From: Rhodobacter sp.
GTDB lineage: Bacteria; Pseudomonadota; Alphaproteobacteria; Rhodobacterales; Rhodobacteraceae
Reading direction: 5' to 3'
Assembly: GCA_016704435.1 (NCBI GenBank)
Contig: JADJAB010000003.1
Span: 124,001 to 188,000 of the forward strand
Length of the DNA: 64,000 nucleotides
The notes beneath the pieces were generated by a model. That model had not been told where the DNA came from and ran no database searches. It was given only the letters and a program-made list of their open reading frames with translations. Shown piece by piece: positions 26,726 through 36,263 of the stretch (the stretch's first letter is position 1; each line of letters opens with the position of its first letter). The position numbers were made by a program, and so were the translations under genes.

Positions 26726-28021
26726 TCAGTTCACGACGCGCAACTGTTGCCGTGGCGCCGCGTTTCCGGAAACCAGTGCGTCGTAAGGATCCTGAGGCGA
26801 CAGCATCATGTCTACCACCTGTCGTAGCAACTCGCGCCGCCCACGCGAGGAGTAGAAGCCGCCGGGCACCTGGCTGGTTTCCAACAGGTAGTGGCGATAG
26901 TCGCGGTAGGCGCGGGTATCGGGGCGGGTCGGTTGGGCGAAAAACCGCTCGATCGGCTGGTCCGAGACGAATTCCGGCTTGGAATAGACTGCCCGGCCAA
27001 AGGCCTTCAGCGGCAGGCTGCGCCACAGCACCTGCTGCCCGGCGGTGGAGTTCACCGTGACCGCGCTGCGGGCCTGGTTGAGAAGGGCGGCCAGCTTGCC
27101 GCCGCGCACGAAATGCACCCGGTCGGCGATGCCATGGGCGCGGGCAAGGCGGAAGATCTGCTGTTTCAACGCGACGCGGCCGTCTTCCAGCGGATGCGCC
27201 TTGAAGACAAGATGGTGATGCGCCGCCGCGCCCTTGGCGAAACCTTCGCTGACCTCGGCCAGAAACTCGGTCATCGTGGCGAAGGGCGAATGGTCGCGAA
27301 AGCTGGCGTCATGCTCCAGTTGCAGGATGACCAGATGATAGGGAAAGCCGCCGTGGCGGATGCGGAAGGTGGCGATCCGGCGTTCCAGCGCGTGAAATGG
27401 CATCAGCGCAAGGCGGCGCAGGTAAAGCAGGAATTCCTGCCGCACGGTCAGGGCGCGGTGCGGGCGGAAATCGCGATAATCCCAGAAGCCGGTCAGCACG
27501 AACCAATGATAAAGCGCGCCCCAGAACACGTGCTGGCGCATGTCGCCCCAGCGGGCGGGGGCGTCGGGCAGGTCCATGTCGGCCTTTTCCAGCGCGCGGC
27601 GCATGTCCTCGACCGATTGCTCCATCAGCCGCGAATGGCCATTGGCGCCGCCGCGTTCATAGGTGATCCAATAGGGCCGCAGATAGCCTTCCTCGAACAC
27701 ATGCACGGTCAGGCCGCGGGCGCGGGCGCTGTCCACCGCGCGGGCATGAATCGGGCGGGTGTCGCCGTAAAGCACCAGATCGGTGATGCCCTTGTCGGTC
27801 AGGATGGCGTCCAGCGTGGCGGGCCAGTCCGCGGCGCTGCCGCGAAACGGGATGTAGGAGGCGCCGTCATGCCAGAAGGCGCGGTCGCCGCGGTTGAAGC
27901 CGACGCGCCAGCAGGTCGCGCCGGATTTCCGCAACATCCGGGCAAGCCGGTTGAACCACGGTCCGTGCGGACCCTGGAGGAACAGAAATGTCTTGCCCTG
28001 GCCGGAAAGCCGCATTGTCAC
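26726..28021 (-). CDS. kpsS: Capsular polysaccharide beta-Kdo transferase KpsS
   Basis: This is the partner of KpsC in making the Kdo linker of lipid-anchored capsule. It is 431 residues long. KpsS features visible are FLFLQGPHGPWFNRLARML, GDTRPIHARAV, the VFEEGYLRPYWITYE motif near residue 130, KAHPLEDGR near 285 and NSTAGQQVLWRSLPLKAFG near 330. It is first of the kpsS / Wza-like / kpsC group on this strand. Start is the ATG at 28021, with ATG 28015 as an alternative. Confidence 0.9.
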   Translation of the reverse strand: MTMRLSGQGKTFLFLQGPHGPWFNRLARMLRKSGATCWRVGFNRGDRAFWHDGASYIPFRGSAADWPATLDAILTDKGITDLVLYGDTRPIHARAVDSARARGLTVHVFEEGYLRPYWITYERGGANGHSRLMEQSVEDMRRALEKADMDLPDAPARWGDMRQHVFWGALYHWFVLTGFWDYRDFRPHRALTVRQEFLLYLRRLALMPFHALERRIATFRIRHGGFPYHLVILQLEHDASFRDHSPFATMTEFLAEVSEGFAKGAAAHHHLVFKAHPLEDGRVALKQQIFRLARAHGIADRVHFVRGGKLAALLNQARSAVTVNSTAGQQVLWRSLPLKAFGRAVYSKPEFVSDQPIERFFAQPTRPDTRAYRDYRHYLLETSQVPGGFYSSRGRRELLRQVVDMMLSPQDPYDALVSGNAAPRQQLRVVN

Positions 28022-28196
28022 CGTTACCCTTGTTTCCGCCTTATGCCCCCTGATCCTCGGCAGAGTGAAGGGGGGAACCTTGTCGCGCCGTTAACTCTGC
28101 AGTGGAAGAGCGGCAAATCCCGGGCAGGGGGAGGGGCCTTGCCAGCGGCGCGGTGGCGGGGTTAGGTCGAAGCGCAGGACAATGAGGAGGCCGGGC

Positions 28197-28805
28197 ATGT
28201 TCACAGGGATCGTGACCGATGTGGGGCGGGTGCTGGAGTTGCGGCAGGAGGGCGATTTGCGGGCGCGGATCGGCACCGGCTATGACGTCGGCAGCATCGA
28301 CATCGGCGCCAGCATCGCCTGCGAGGGGGTCTGCCTGACGGTGGTGGACCGGGGCGCAGCGGGCGGCACGCCGCCGCAGGGTTGGTTCGACGTGCAGATC
28401 TCGGCCGAGACGGTGTCGAAGTCCAATCTTTCCGGCTGGCACGTCGGAAAGCGGCTGAATCTGGAACGCGCGCTGAAGGTGGGGGACGAACTGGGCGGGC
28501 ACATCGTCTCGGGCCATGTCGATGGCGTGGCCGAGGTGGTGGGCCTGCGGCCCGAGGGCGATAGCCTGAGGGTCACCTTTCGCGCGCCCGAGGCGCTGGC
28601 GAAGTTCATCGCGCCGAAAGGCTCGGTGGCGCTGAACGGCACCTCGCTGACGGTGAACGAGGTTGAGGGGAGGGAGTTCGGCATCAACTTCATCCCGCAC
28701 ACGCGGGCGGTGACGACCTGGGGCGAGGTGGCTGTCGGCGACGCGGCCAACCTGGAAGTGGACACCATGGCGCGCTATGTGGCGCGGCTGAGGGAGTGGG
28801 GCTGA
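28197..28805 (+). CDS. ribE: Riboflavin synthase, alpha chain
   Basis: This enzyme dismutates two 6,7-dimethyl-8-ribityllumazines to riboflavin. The 202-residue protein shows the invariant N-terminal MFTGIVTDVGRV, two repeated lumazine-binding barrels, and the repeat motifs ACEGVCLTVVD and LNGTSLTVNEVEG, with SGHVDGVAE at the second barrel start. A GAGGAGG ribosome-binding site sits 7 bases before the ATG at 28197, settling the start. It is a single gene here. Other rib genes are not adjacent in the window. Confidence 0.95.
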   Translation: MFTGIVTDVGRVLELRQEGDLRARIGTGYDVGSIDIGASIACEGVCLTVVDRGAAGGTPPQGWFDVQISAETVSKSNLSGWHVGKRLNLERALKVGDELGGHIVSGHVDGVAEVVGLRPEGDSLRVTFRAPEALAKFIAPKGSVALNGTSLTVNEVEGREFGINFIPHTRAVTTWGEVAVGDAANLEVDTMARYVARLREWG

Positions 28806-28862
28806 ACGACAATACGGCCGCCGCAAATTCCTTGAGCAGGAATTTCGGGCCAGGACAAAGTG

Positions 28863-28892
28863 AAAACGGCGGCCCCCGGGGGACCGCCGTTT
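28863..28892. terminator. Bidirectional terminator between ribE and carD
   Basis: AAAACGGCGG and CCGCCGTTT flank a C/G-rich loop between two convergent genes. The A run on one side and T run on the other let it act as an intrinsic terminator in both directions. Confidence 0.7.
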
Positions 28893-28913
28893 CGTCAAGC
28901 ATCCAAGCCGGAA

Positions 28914-29423
28914 TCAGGCGGCGCGGGTAACCAGGACGTCGTCCACCTTCTTCTGCGCGGCGGGCGTTTCCAGCCCGGCCACGGCGGCAACCTCGCGGGT
29001 AAGCCGCTCCAGCGCCGCTTCGTAGAGCTGACGCTCGGAATAGCTTTGCTCGCGCTGGTCGTCGGTGCGGTGCAGGTCGCGCACGACCTCGGCAATTGCC
29101 ATCAGATCGCCCGAGTTGATCTTCTGCTCATACTCCTGCGCGCGGCGCGACCACATCGCCCGCTTGACCTTGGCCTTGCCCTTCAGCGTGTCCAAAGCCT
29201 TCGACACCACATCGGGGGCCGACAGCGCGCGCATGCCGATTTCGGTCGCCTTGTGCGTCGGAACCCGCAGCGTCATCTTGTCTTTTTCAAAGTGGATGAC
29301 GAACAGTTCCAGCCGGAAGCCGGCGATGTCCTGTTCCTCGATGGACAGGATCTTGCCGACGCCATGGGCGGGGTAGACGACGAACTCGTTCGGACGAAAC
29401 TCGGGCTTCTTCGATTTGGTCAT
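28914..29423 (-). CDS. carD: CarD/CdnL family RNA polymerase-binding regulator
   Basis: This 169-residue protein binds the RNA polymerase beta subunit and stabilises open complexes at promoters, including rRNA promoters. The N-terminal Tudor-like RNAP-interaction domain (FRPNEFVVYPAHGVGKILSIEE, ending MTLRVPTHKA) is followed by the helical DNA-interacting domain (RRAQEYEQKINSGDLMAIAEVVRDL). It ends at a bidirectional terminator and has a 310-base upstream region, consistent with its own promoter. Confidence 0.93.
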   Translation of the reverse strand: MTKSKKPEFRPNEFVVYPAHGVGKILSIEEQDIAGFRLELFVIHFEKDKMTLRVPTHKATEIGMRALSAPDVVSKALDTLKGKAKVKRAMWSRRAQEYEQKINSGDLMAIAEVVRDLHRTDDQREQSYSERQLYEAALERLTREVAAVAGLETPAAQKKVDDVLVTRAA

Positions 29424-29734
29424 TCAGACGGTCCTCGATCATGCCTGTCCGGCGACAACTGCCACCTTGCCGAAGACGATGCCTTCGACGCAGCGGCCGG
29501 GAAGTCACAAAAATGTCCGTCTCAGGCGAGCAGCACTGAGGCAGGGATCAGGCTTTCATGCGTATTTGCAAAATCTTTATAACACAGAATCTGCCTGATT
29601 CCAACTGCGGCGAATCCTTTCGCAGACGCAGCGATACGTTGTTTTCCCTGAACAAACCCCGCCAAGGGCGAATCGCGGACGCAGTGTCAGCGAATCGTGA
29701 ACACATTCAGTGACTCAGCGCGCCCCGTCCGGGC
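29424..29734. other. Intergenic region between carD and fdxA
   Basis: No gene is seen in these 311 bases. It is AT-rich around 29560-29590 and must carry the carD promoter, since both genes run on the minus strand. I could not pick a convincing -35/-10 pair. Confidence 0.5.
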
Positions 29735-30073
29735 TCAGTCACCCTTGCCCGGCGCTTCGGAGAAATACTTTTCGCGCTTGCCGGTTTCGCCGTCGCGCTC
29801 TTCATAGCCGGGCAACGGGTCCTGCTTGGTGGTGATGACGGGCCATTTCTGCGAGTAATTGCGGTTGAACTCCACCCATTCTTCCATGTCCGGTTCGGTA
29901 TCTGGGCGGATCGCGTCGGCGGGGCATTCGGGCTCGCAGACGCCGCAGTCGATGCATTCATCCGGGTGGATGACCAGCATGTTCTCGCCCTCGTAGAAAC
30001 AGTCCACCGGGCAGACCTCGACGCAGTCGGTGTATTTGCAGGCGATGCAGTTGTCGATGACGACATAGGTCAT
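29735..30073 (-). CDS. fdxA: 7Fe (3Fe-4S/4Fe-4S) ferredoxin
   Basis: This 112-residue ferredoxin carries low-potential electrons. Two cluster motifs are clear: CIACKYTDCVEVCPVDCF near residue 9, of which the Tyr/Thr spacing fits a 3Fe-4S site, and CIDCGVCEPECPADAI near 40 for the 4Fe-4S cluster. The C-terminal extension (EFNRNYSQKWPVITTKQDPL) is typical of alphaproteobacterial FdxA. Start MTYVVIDNCIACK at 30073 matches the family exactly. The upstream frame is not coding. It lies downstream of the S4-domain gene. Confidence 0.95.
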   Translation of the reverse strand: MTYVVIDNCIACKYTDCVEVCPVDCFYEGENMLVIHPDECIDCGVCEPECPADAIRPDTEPDMEEWVEFNRNYSQKWPVITTKQDPLPGYEERDGETGKREKYFSEAPGKGD

Positions 30074-30128
30074 GGGGATACCCAGGCAGGTCGGAACGGT
30101 TGCATGCTGACTAAGCCAGGCGCGCGGA

Positions 30129-30446
30129 TCATTCAAGCGCATCCGGCGTCGCGGGGCGAGCATCCAGATCAAGGAACAGGCCCTGCGCCTCATGCGCCGG
30201 CCCGCGCCGGATTCCCAGCGCGGTGACACGGATCAGCCGGATGCGGTCGCCTTGTGCGAAAGTCAGGGTGTCGCCGGGGGTGACATCGCGGCCCGGCTTC
30301 GAGATCGGCGTGCCGTTGACCCGGACCCGGCCTTCCTGCACCGCCTCGGCCGCAAGGTGGCGAGAGCGGAAGAACCGCGCCTGCCAGAGCCAGCGGTCGA
30401 TGCGCAGGCGCGGCCTTGCGTCCGGTTTGCGCCCCGGTCCGGCCAA
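30129..30446 (-). CDS. S4-domain RNA-binding protein (HslR-like)
   Basis: This 105-residue protein is mostly an S4 domain (LRIDRWLWQARFFRSRHLAA, VRVNGTPISKPGRDVTPGD) as in HslR/Hsp15, which binds 50S subunits carrying stalled nascent chains. It begins 4 bases after the helicase stop, so the two are probably one transcript with the ferredoxin gene after them. The role in ribosome rescue is known for E. coli Hsp15 and inferred here. Confidence 0.88.
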   Translation of the reverse strand: MAGPGRKPDARPRLRIDRWLWQARFFRSRHLAAEAVQEGRVRVNGTPISKPGRDVTPGDTLTFAQGDRIRLIRVTALGIRRGPAHEAQGLFLDLDARPATPDALE

Positions 30447-30450
30447 GTGG

Positions 30451-33378
30451 TCAGACCTTGCCCTTCAACGCCAGCAGGGCGGCGAAGGGATTGTCGGGGT
30501 CGATCGGCTTTTCAGGCCGCGGCGGGCGCGATTCGTAGGTCTTGGCGCCTTGCGGCCGCTCGCCGTGCTTGTCGCCGTGCCGGTCGTCGCGCTTGCCCGC
30601 GAATTTGCCTTTCGGCTTGCCGCCCTTGGCGCCGTCGCCGTCCTTGCGGTCGCGCCGATCACCTTTCGGCCGGTCGTTCCTGGGCCGGTCGCCCTGCGGT
30701 CGCTCACCCTGCGGAACGGCGCCTTGCGGGCGTTCGGGCCGGGGGCCGCGTTCGGGGCGCTGGAAGCGGGGCTTCGGGGCCCAGGTGAAGGTGTAGAACG
30801 ACTCCATCTCGGGGGCCGCAGCAGCCTCGTCGGTTCCTTCGGCTTCGCCTTCCGCCGCTTCGGGGGCTGGTGCGGGCGGCGACGGCGAAAGGATCGAGAC
30901 CTCTTCCGGGATCGGCTGGCCGGCGGCGATGGCGGCTTGCAGTGCCTCATCGACGGCGGGGGCCGGCGTCGGCGCCGGCTCGGCTGCCTTTACCTTGACC
31001 CGTTCGGCCTTTTCGCCCTTATAGCCCAAGCCACCCATCAGGTCGCTGAACTGTTCCAGCGTCATGCCGGTGATCGACAGCATGTCGGGGGTGGCCTCGA
31101 ACCCCGCGCGGCTGTCTTTCTGGCGCAGGATGTCGGCCAGGCGTTCCAGCATGTCGATGCGGATCGCGCGGGTGCCTGCGGGGTGGTAGCCCGCCAGCGT
31201 GTAGTGCTGCTTTGGCACCTCGGCCACGTTCGGGATGGTCACCAGTCCGGGTGGCGGGCTTTCGGGGAATTCGGACAACCCGTTCCACAGCGACCACAGT
31301 ACCAGACGCAGCCGGGTGGCGGCGGGTTTCAGCAGGGCGGGCAGGAAGATCGTATACTGGCCGAACCGGATGCCGTGCTTGCGCAGCGCGCCGCGGGAGT
31401 CCTGGTCCAGTTCCTTGACCTCTTGCGCCACCGCATCGCGCGGCTGCACGCCCAGCGCCTCGGTCATGCGAAAGGCAAAGCCGCGGGCCAGACCGGTCAG
31501 CGCCTCGTCCCGCGCCATGGCGAGCAGCGGCTCGTAAAGTGCGGCCACCTTGCGGTCGATGAAATGCTGCAACCGCCGGCGGACCTTCTCGGCCACCTCG
31601 TCGCCGGCTTCCTCATCGACAAAGGCCTCGACGCCCGGCTTCAGCACATCGGCGCCCTTGACCAGCTTGCCGATGGCGGAAGAGCCCCACATCAGGCCGC
31701 CCTGCTCGGTGAAATCCATCTCGGTGTCGGGGGCATTGTAGAAGCGGTCGGCACGCAGATGGAATTCGGGGCGGAGCGCCGCCATCGCCGCGGACTGCAG
31801 CGTCTTCGCCTCATCCAGCGATCCGGTGGCATCCTGCTGGAACCGGAACCCTTCCAGACGGCCGACGAACTGGCCCTCGACCGTCACTTCGCCCTTGTCG
31901 TTCACCTCGGCCACGAGGTCCTCCTTCTGCTTCAACCGGCGCAAAAGCACGGATGTGCGCCGGTCGACAAATCGTTGGGTCAGGGCTGCGTGCAGCGCAT
32001 CTGACAGGCGGTCTTCTACAGCGCGGGTCTCGCCGCGCCAATGGGATTCGTCATCGACCCAGTTCTTGCGCTGGGTGACATAGGTCCATGTGCGGATATG
32101 CGCCAAACGGCGCGACAATGTGTCAATGTCGCCGGTGGTCTGGTCGATGCGCGCGATCGCCTTCGCCAACCAGTCGCCGGGGATGCGGCCTCCGCCCAGG
32201 CCCCGGCCGCAAAGAAAGTCGAAGATGCGGGCCAGCAGCATGGCGTGATCGGCGTCCGATCCGTTGCGGAAGTCGGGAATCCGGCAGACATCCCACAAAA
32301 GCGCCACACGCTTGGCATCGGTGACCCTGGCCATCACCTCGGGCATCGCGGTCAGCGCCTTCAGCGCCAGGACGTCATCGGCATCGCGGGCGCGGGAAAG
32401 CCAGTCGTTCGAGGTCGGCGCCTCAAGGCTGCGGATCAACCGCTCAGCCGAGCCGAAATCCAGATCGGCATTGCGCCACATCAGCTTCTTGACCGGTGAG
32501 AAACGGTGTGATTCGATGGCCTCCACCAATTCGGGGTCGAAGGGCCGCGTCTCGCCCGTCACGCCGAACGTGCCATCCTCGGTATGCCGTCCGGCGCGGC
32601 CGGCGATCTGGGCAATTTCCTGCGCGGTCAGCGGGCGCATCCGGCGGCCGTCGAATTTCGACGTCGAGGAAAACGCGACATGCTTGATATCCAGGTTCAG
32701 CCCCATGCCTATGGCATCGGTGGCGACCAGGTAATCCACCTCGCCGTTCTGGTAGAGATCGACCTGCGCATTGCGGGTGCGTGGGCTGAGCGCGCCCATG
32801 ACCACGGCACACCCGCCCTTTTGCCGCCGGATCAGCTCGGCAATCGCATAGACGTTTTCGACGCTGAAGCCGACGATGGCAGACCGCGGCGGCATGCGGG
32901 AAATCTTCTTCGAGCCGGCATAGCTGAGCGTCGAGAACCGGTCGCGCTTGACGTAGGAATGCTGGTGGACAAGGCCGGAAATCGCCCCGCGCATGGTGTC
33001 GGCGCCCAGAAACAGGGTCTCGACCAACCCGCGTGCGTGCATCAGGCGATGGGTGAAGACATGGCCGCGGTCGGGGTCGGCGCAAAGCTGGATCTCGTCG
33101 ACGCAGACGAAATCGGCGCCGATTTCCAGCGGCATCGCCTCGGTGGTGCAGACCCAGTATTGCGTGCGGTCGGGGACAATGCGTTCCTCGCCCGTCACCA
33201 GCGCCACCCTCGAAGGGCCTATCTTGGCGACAATGCGGTCGTAGACCTCGCGCGCCAACAGGCGCAACGGCAGGCCCATGACGCCGGTGCGGTGCGTCAG
33301 CATGCGCTCGATCGCGTGATGGGTCTTGCCGGTGTTGGTCGGCCCAAGGACCGCCGTCACCCGCCGGGGCGCGTCCAT
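30451..33378 (-). CDS. Suv3-like ATP-dependent RNA helicase
   Basis: This 975-residue superfamily 2 helicase opens with VLGPTNTGKTHHAIERML (Walker A) and has the DEIQ-type motif II CVDEIQLCADPDRGHVF near residue 95, motif III LGADTMRG, motif V VATDAIGMGLNLDI and motif VI QIAGRAGRH. This is the Suv3 family, related to the mitochondrial degradosome helicase. A long C-terminal extension ends in a disordered basic tail from about residue 860 (repeated RPQG/RPKGDR-type units), likely RNA-binding. The conserved neighbourhood with S4 protein, fdxA and carD is typical of Rhodobacterales. Confidence 0.9.
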   Translation of the reverse strand: MDAPRRVTAVLGPTNTGKTHHAIERMLTHRTGVMGLPLRLLAREVYDRIVAKIGPSRVALVTGEERIVPDRTQYWVCTTEAMPLEIGADFVCVDEIQLCADPDRGHVFTHRLMHARGLVETLFLGADTMRGAISGLVHQHSYVKRDRFSTLSYAGSKKISRMPPRSAIVGFSVENVYAIAELIRRQKGGCAVVMGALSPRTRNAQVDLYQNGEVDYLVATDAIGMGLNLDIKHVAFSSTSKFDGRRMRPLTAQEIAQIAGRAGRHTEDGTFGVTGETRPFDPELVEAIESHRFSPVKKLMWRNADLDFGSAERLIRSLEAPTSNDWLSRARDADDVLALKALTAMPEVMARVTDAKRVALLWDVCRIPDFRNGSDADHAMLLARIFDFLCGRGLGGGRIPGDWLAKAIARIDQTTGDIDTLSRRLAHIRTWTYVTQRKNWVDDESHWRGETRAVEDRLSDALHAALTQRFVDRRTSVLLRRLKQKEDLVAEVNDKGEVTVEGQFVGRLEGFRFQQDATGSLDEAKTLQSAAMAALRPEFHLRADRFYNAPDTEMDFTEQGGLMWGSSAIGKLVKGADVLKPGVEAFVDEEAGDEVAEKVRRRLQHFIDRKVAALYEPLLAMARDEALTGLARGFAFRMTEALGVQPRDAVAQEVKELDQDSRGALRKHGIRFGQYTIFLPALLKPAATRLRLVLWSLWNGLSEFPESPPPGLVTIPNVAEVPKQHYTLAGYHPAGTRAIRIDMLERLADILRQKDSRAGFEATPDMLSITGMTLEQFSDLMGGLGYKGEKAERVKVKAAEPAPTPAPAVDEALQAAIAAGQPIPEEVSILSPSPPAPAPEAAEGEAEGTDEAAAAPEMESFYTFTWAPKPRFQRPERGPRPERPQGAVPQGERPQGDRPRNDRPKGDRRDRKDGDGAKGGKPKGKFAGKRDDRHGDKHGERPQGAKTYESRPPRPEKPIDPDNPFAALLALKGKV

Positions 33379-33383
33379 CGGGA

Positions 33384-33960
33384 TTAAAGCTCCTGCCCCT
33401 CGAGCGACTTCTCCAGCCGCGCGATGGCGTCGTTGACCGTGGCCAGGTGCGGATGGATGGCGGCGGCGGCACGGTAGGCTTCAAGCGCCTGTTCCGGCTT
33501 GCCGCTTTCCTCCAGGATCAGCGCCAGCCCGGTGATCGCGCCGAAATGGCGGGGATTGGCCTGCAGCACATGGGCGATGTCGGAAAGCGACGGCCCGATC
33601 TCGCCGGCCATGTAATAGGCCGTCGCCCGCGCGTTCCAGCCTTCGGTAAAGGCGGGGTCATGGTCCACGAGGGCGGTGAAATGCTCGATCGCGGCAGGTG
33701 TTGCCCAGTTGCATGGCGTCCTGGCCGCGGCGGAACAGAAGGTCCATCGACGGCGAGCCGGATTTCGACCATTCGATCCAGATCTCGGCCTCGATCCGGC
33801 CGGCCTCGGCGGGGTCCGGCGTGGTCGCCAGGCGACTGAAGAGATCGTCCAGCTTGGCGCTGTCCTCGGCCATCGCGGGTGTCGCCGCCATCGCGCAGGC
33901 CAGAAAAACCGGCAAAAGTGCCGCAACGATACGATTGTGTAACCGACGCATGGCTTTCAT
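33384..33960 (-). pseudogene. Secreted TPR-repeat protein, one frameshift
   Basis: A signal peptide (RRLHNRIVAALLPVFLACAM, cut near AMA-EDSAK) precedes TPR-like helical repeats: DDLFSRLATTPDPAEAGRIE, then AAIEHFTALVDHDPAFTEGW, ITGLALILEESGKPEQALEA. The frame breaks near 33700, where AACACCTGCC lacks a base (GNT then PAAIEHF is expected). The corrected length is about 190 residues. It ends 5 bases before the helicase start codon on the same strand, so it may be in the same operon. It is probably a periplasmic scaffold with unknown partner. Confidence 0.75.
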
Positions 33961-34029
33961 AACCCGGATGGTAGCCGATTGGCAGGGGAATGCCAGAGGG
34001 TGCACAGGTCACGAAAAGGAGACTGTCGG

Positions 34030-34317
34030 ATGAGCGCGGTGATTGATACGGCTGTGGTGCAGCTTTCGGAAAAGCTGCAGGGCGGCTTTGACGGGTTGGC
34101 GAAGTTCGTGATCGAAGGGGAAGGCGCGATCATGCTGGATGCAGGCGGAGCGCGGGCTGCCGATGAAGAGGCGGATGTGACGATGACGGCGACGACCGAG
34201 GTGTTCAAGGCCATTCTCGATGGCGAGATGAACCCGACCATGGCCTTCATGTCGGGCAAGCTGAAGATCGACGGCTCGATGGGGCAGGCGATGAAGCTGG
34301 CGGCCGTGCTGTCGTGA
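34030..34317 (+). CDS. SCP2 sterol-binding-fold protein
   Basis: This 95-residue stand-alone SCP2 domain (VQLSEKLQGGFDGLAKFVIE, ATTEVFKAILDGEMNPTMAF, MSGKLKIDGSMGQAMKLA) has a hydrophobic lipid pocket fold. The FMSGKLKIDGSMGQAMKL stretch is the family signature. Start ATG at 34030 follows AAAAGGAG. Its stop overlaps the start of the lysophospholipase-like gene by 4 bases, suggesting that the pair act on the same lipid, which is inference. Confidence 0.88.
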   Translation: MSAVIDTAVVQLSEKLQGGFDGLAKFVIEGEGAIMLDAGGARAADEEADVTMTATTEVFKAILDGEMNPTMAFMSGKLKIDGSMGQAMKLAAVLS

Positions 34318-35266
34318 ACATGGCCGTCGCCCCGCTGCCGGCACCGTTCCATGCCGACCTGGCCGATGGTCCGCCCGGTGGCCGGGCGGTCTGGCTGCGC
34401 ACGGCGGATGAGGTGCGCATCCGCGCGGGCCTGTGGCGCGGTGGCGACAAGGGCACGGTGTTCCTGCTGCCGGGGCGCACGGAATACATCGAGAAATACG
34501 GCCGTGCGGCGGGCGATCTGGTGTCGCGTGGCTGGTCGGTGCTGACCGTGGACTGGCGCGGGCGGGGCTGGCCGACCGGGCGCTGGCTGACCCAATGGCG
34601 GGCCATGTGCACGATTTTGCCCAGTATCAGCGCGATCTGGATGCGGTGCTGGCCCTTGCGGCGGCCGAAGGCATGCCGGGGCCGCGGATGCTGATGGGCC
34701 ATTCGATGGGCGGCTGCATCGGGCTGCGGGCACTCTACCGCGATCTGGGCTTTCGTGCCGCGGCGTTCTCGGCGCCGATGTGGGGCATCCTGATGGCGGC
34801 CTGGATGCGGCCGGTGGCGCAGGTGGTGTCGGCGCTGGCCTCGCCGTTTGGCCAGGGGCATCGCTATGCGCCGGGGACCGGGGCCAAGACCTATGTCGCC
34901 GAGGCGGCGTTTGAAGGCAACGTGCTGACCACCGACCGCGCGATGTGGGACTACATGCGCGCCCAGGTGCTTGCCCACCCGGAGATCAGCCTTGGCGGGC
35001 CGAGCCTTGGCTGGCTGCGCGCGGCCTTGACCGAATGCCAGGCGCTGGCGGTGCTGGCCGCGCCGAAGGTGCCGGCAATCAGTGCGCTGGGCATGGGCGA
35101 AAAGGTGGTGGACCCGGCGCCAGTGCATCTGCGGATGGCGGGCTGGGGCGCGGGCGACCTGGACCTCTACCCCGGCGCCGAGCATGAGATCATGATGGAG
35201 GGCCCGGCGGCGCGGGCGCGGTTCTTCGACCGGGCCTGCGCGCTTTTCGAAGCGAATCGCGGCTAG
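34314..35266 (+). pseudogene. Lysophospholipase-type alpha/beta-hydrolase, one frameshift
   Basis: This belongs to the PldB/monoacylglycerol lipase group of serine hydrolases. The first part (FLLPGRTEYIEKYGRAAGDL, VLTVDWRGRG) is in one frame and the rest (LADRALADPMAGHVHDFAQY, nucleophile elbow MGHSMGG near 34700, C-terminal catalytic PGAEHEIMMEGP) in another. The break is in CGGGCGGGGCTGG near 34565, a G/C run. One added base gives about 317 residues with the expected Ser and His. It is coupled to the SCP2 gene by ATGA overlap. Confidence 0.8.
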
Positions 35267-35282
35267 ATCGGATTCGGGCAGG

Positions 35283-35300
35283 GTGAAGCAATTGCGCGGC
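35283..35300 (+). repeat. Dispersed 18-base intergenic sequence
   Basis: GTGAAGCAATTGCGCGGC occurs here, at 58882-58899, and as an inverted near-match at about 59157-59174. All three are in intergenic regions just after a gene end, so it is probably part of a dispersed repeat of this genome. Confidence 0.5.
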
Positions 35301-35442
35301 TGCCGCCGCATGGCTTTGGTCTGTGGAGAGGTTTCGCACGCATCCGGCGTTGCCTGATGAGGGGCGCTTGTGTGTGTTCACAAGGTCTGTCCAGTATTGG
35401 CAGAAGGTTTGACCACAGGGCGCGAATATCGGGATTAGCTGG

Positions 35443-35774
35443 TTAGAGCCGAGAGTTGGCGGTTGAGGCGGCGGCAAACTTGCCGGTTCTGTGCCACCAG
35501 CGGTGCAGGGAGGAGCGCATGAGGTCGGGCGCTCGGGTGGGAAGTTGGCCCTGACTTCGGCGATGACTTCTTCGAAGGTGAGGCGGTCAATCCGGGGCCA
35601 GATGAAGGCGCGAAGCTCGGGGTCGGCTTCGATCCGCGACAGCCTTCCGGGGCGATGCGCGGCGCGCCAGGTGGCGGCGTTCGAAGCGCCCTTCAACGGG
35701 GGCCGGTGGCGGGCGGCGTCCAGTCCGGCAATGGCATCTCGTGCCGGGGCGCGCGGGTCGGGGCGGTCAGCCAT
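35443..35774 (-). pseudogene. Phage-associated HTH-type protein (gp27-like), frameshifted
   Basis: The readable part (SNAATWRAAHRPGRLSRIEA, ELRAFIWPRIDRLTFEEVIA) continues out of frame as RSSLHRWWHRTGKF, which looks like the recognition part of a helix-turn-helix as in small DNA-binding proteins next to Mu-like terminases. The frame breaks near 35535. It begins 27 bases after the Mor-like gene. The specific family assignment is tentative. Confidence 0.45.
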
Positions 35775-35801
35775 GGCGCTGCGATCCCGCGACGAAGCCG
35801 A

Positions 35802-36130
35802 TCATCCCCAGCCCGTCTTGATCCGGGCGCGCAGCGACACGTCAGAGGCGCGGATGGTGCGGGCGCTTCGGCGGTGGAATTGTCCTGCCAGTGCAGCATC
35901 CGGGCCAGCCATTGCCGCGCCAGCGGAACCCGGACACGCTGCCCGAGCTGGTAATGATCTGCCATGCGGGCGACGGCTTCAGGGCCGACCAGGGCTTCAA
36001 CTGCGCTGCGGCCTTTCGGACCCGAGGCAAGGTAAAGCTCGGCCCCACCATAGTCCAAGAGGAATCGAACAGCCAGCTCGTGCCCCAGGCATTCCACATA
36101 GGGCGCGACCTGGGCGGTTGTTCGGGGCAT
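35802..36130 (-). pseudogene. Mor-family phage transcription activator, frameshifted
   Basis: Mor activates the middle promoter in phage Mu. This copy begins PRTTAQVAPYVECLGHELAV and runs through GAELYLASGPKGRSAVEALV to WLARMLHWQDNSTAE. The following helix-turn-helix (ARTIRASDVSLRARIKTGWG) is displaced by one base near 35866. The overall layout, dimerisation domain then C-terminal HTH and about 110 residues, fits Mor/C proteins. Corrected, it would be complete. Confidence 0.6.
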
Positions 36131-36263
36131 CGGGCGGGCAGGAAGGGGGGCTTGGGGCACGGGCGGGGAACCTCATAAACCTTCGGGGTGATCCGCGCCC
36201 GCCCGCAACCAGGAACAGGGACGGGCGCGGACCGTTGGTGCGGCGGGACATGCTCCGCCTGCC

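Noticed and set aside
35275..35442. An attachment site for the prophage near 35350
   Set aside because: Mu-like phages insert by transposition and leave 5-base duplications. Neither end is intact here, so no site can be defined.
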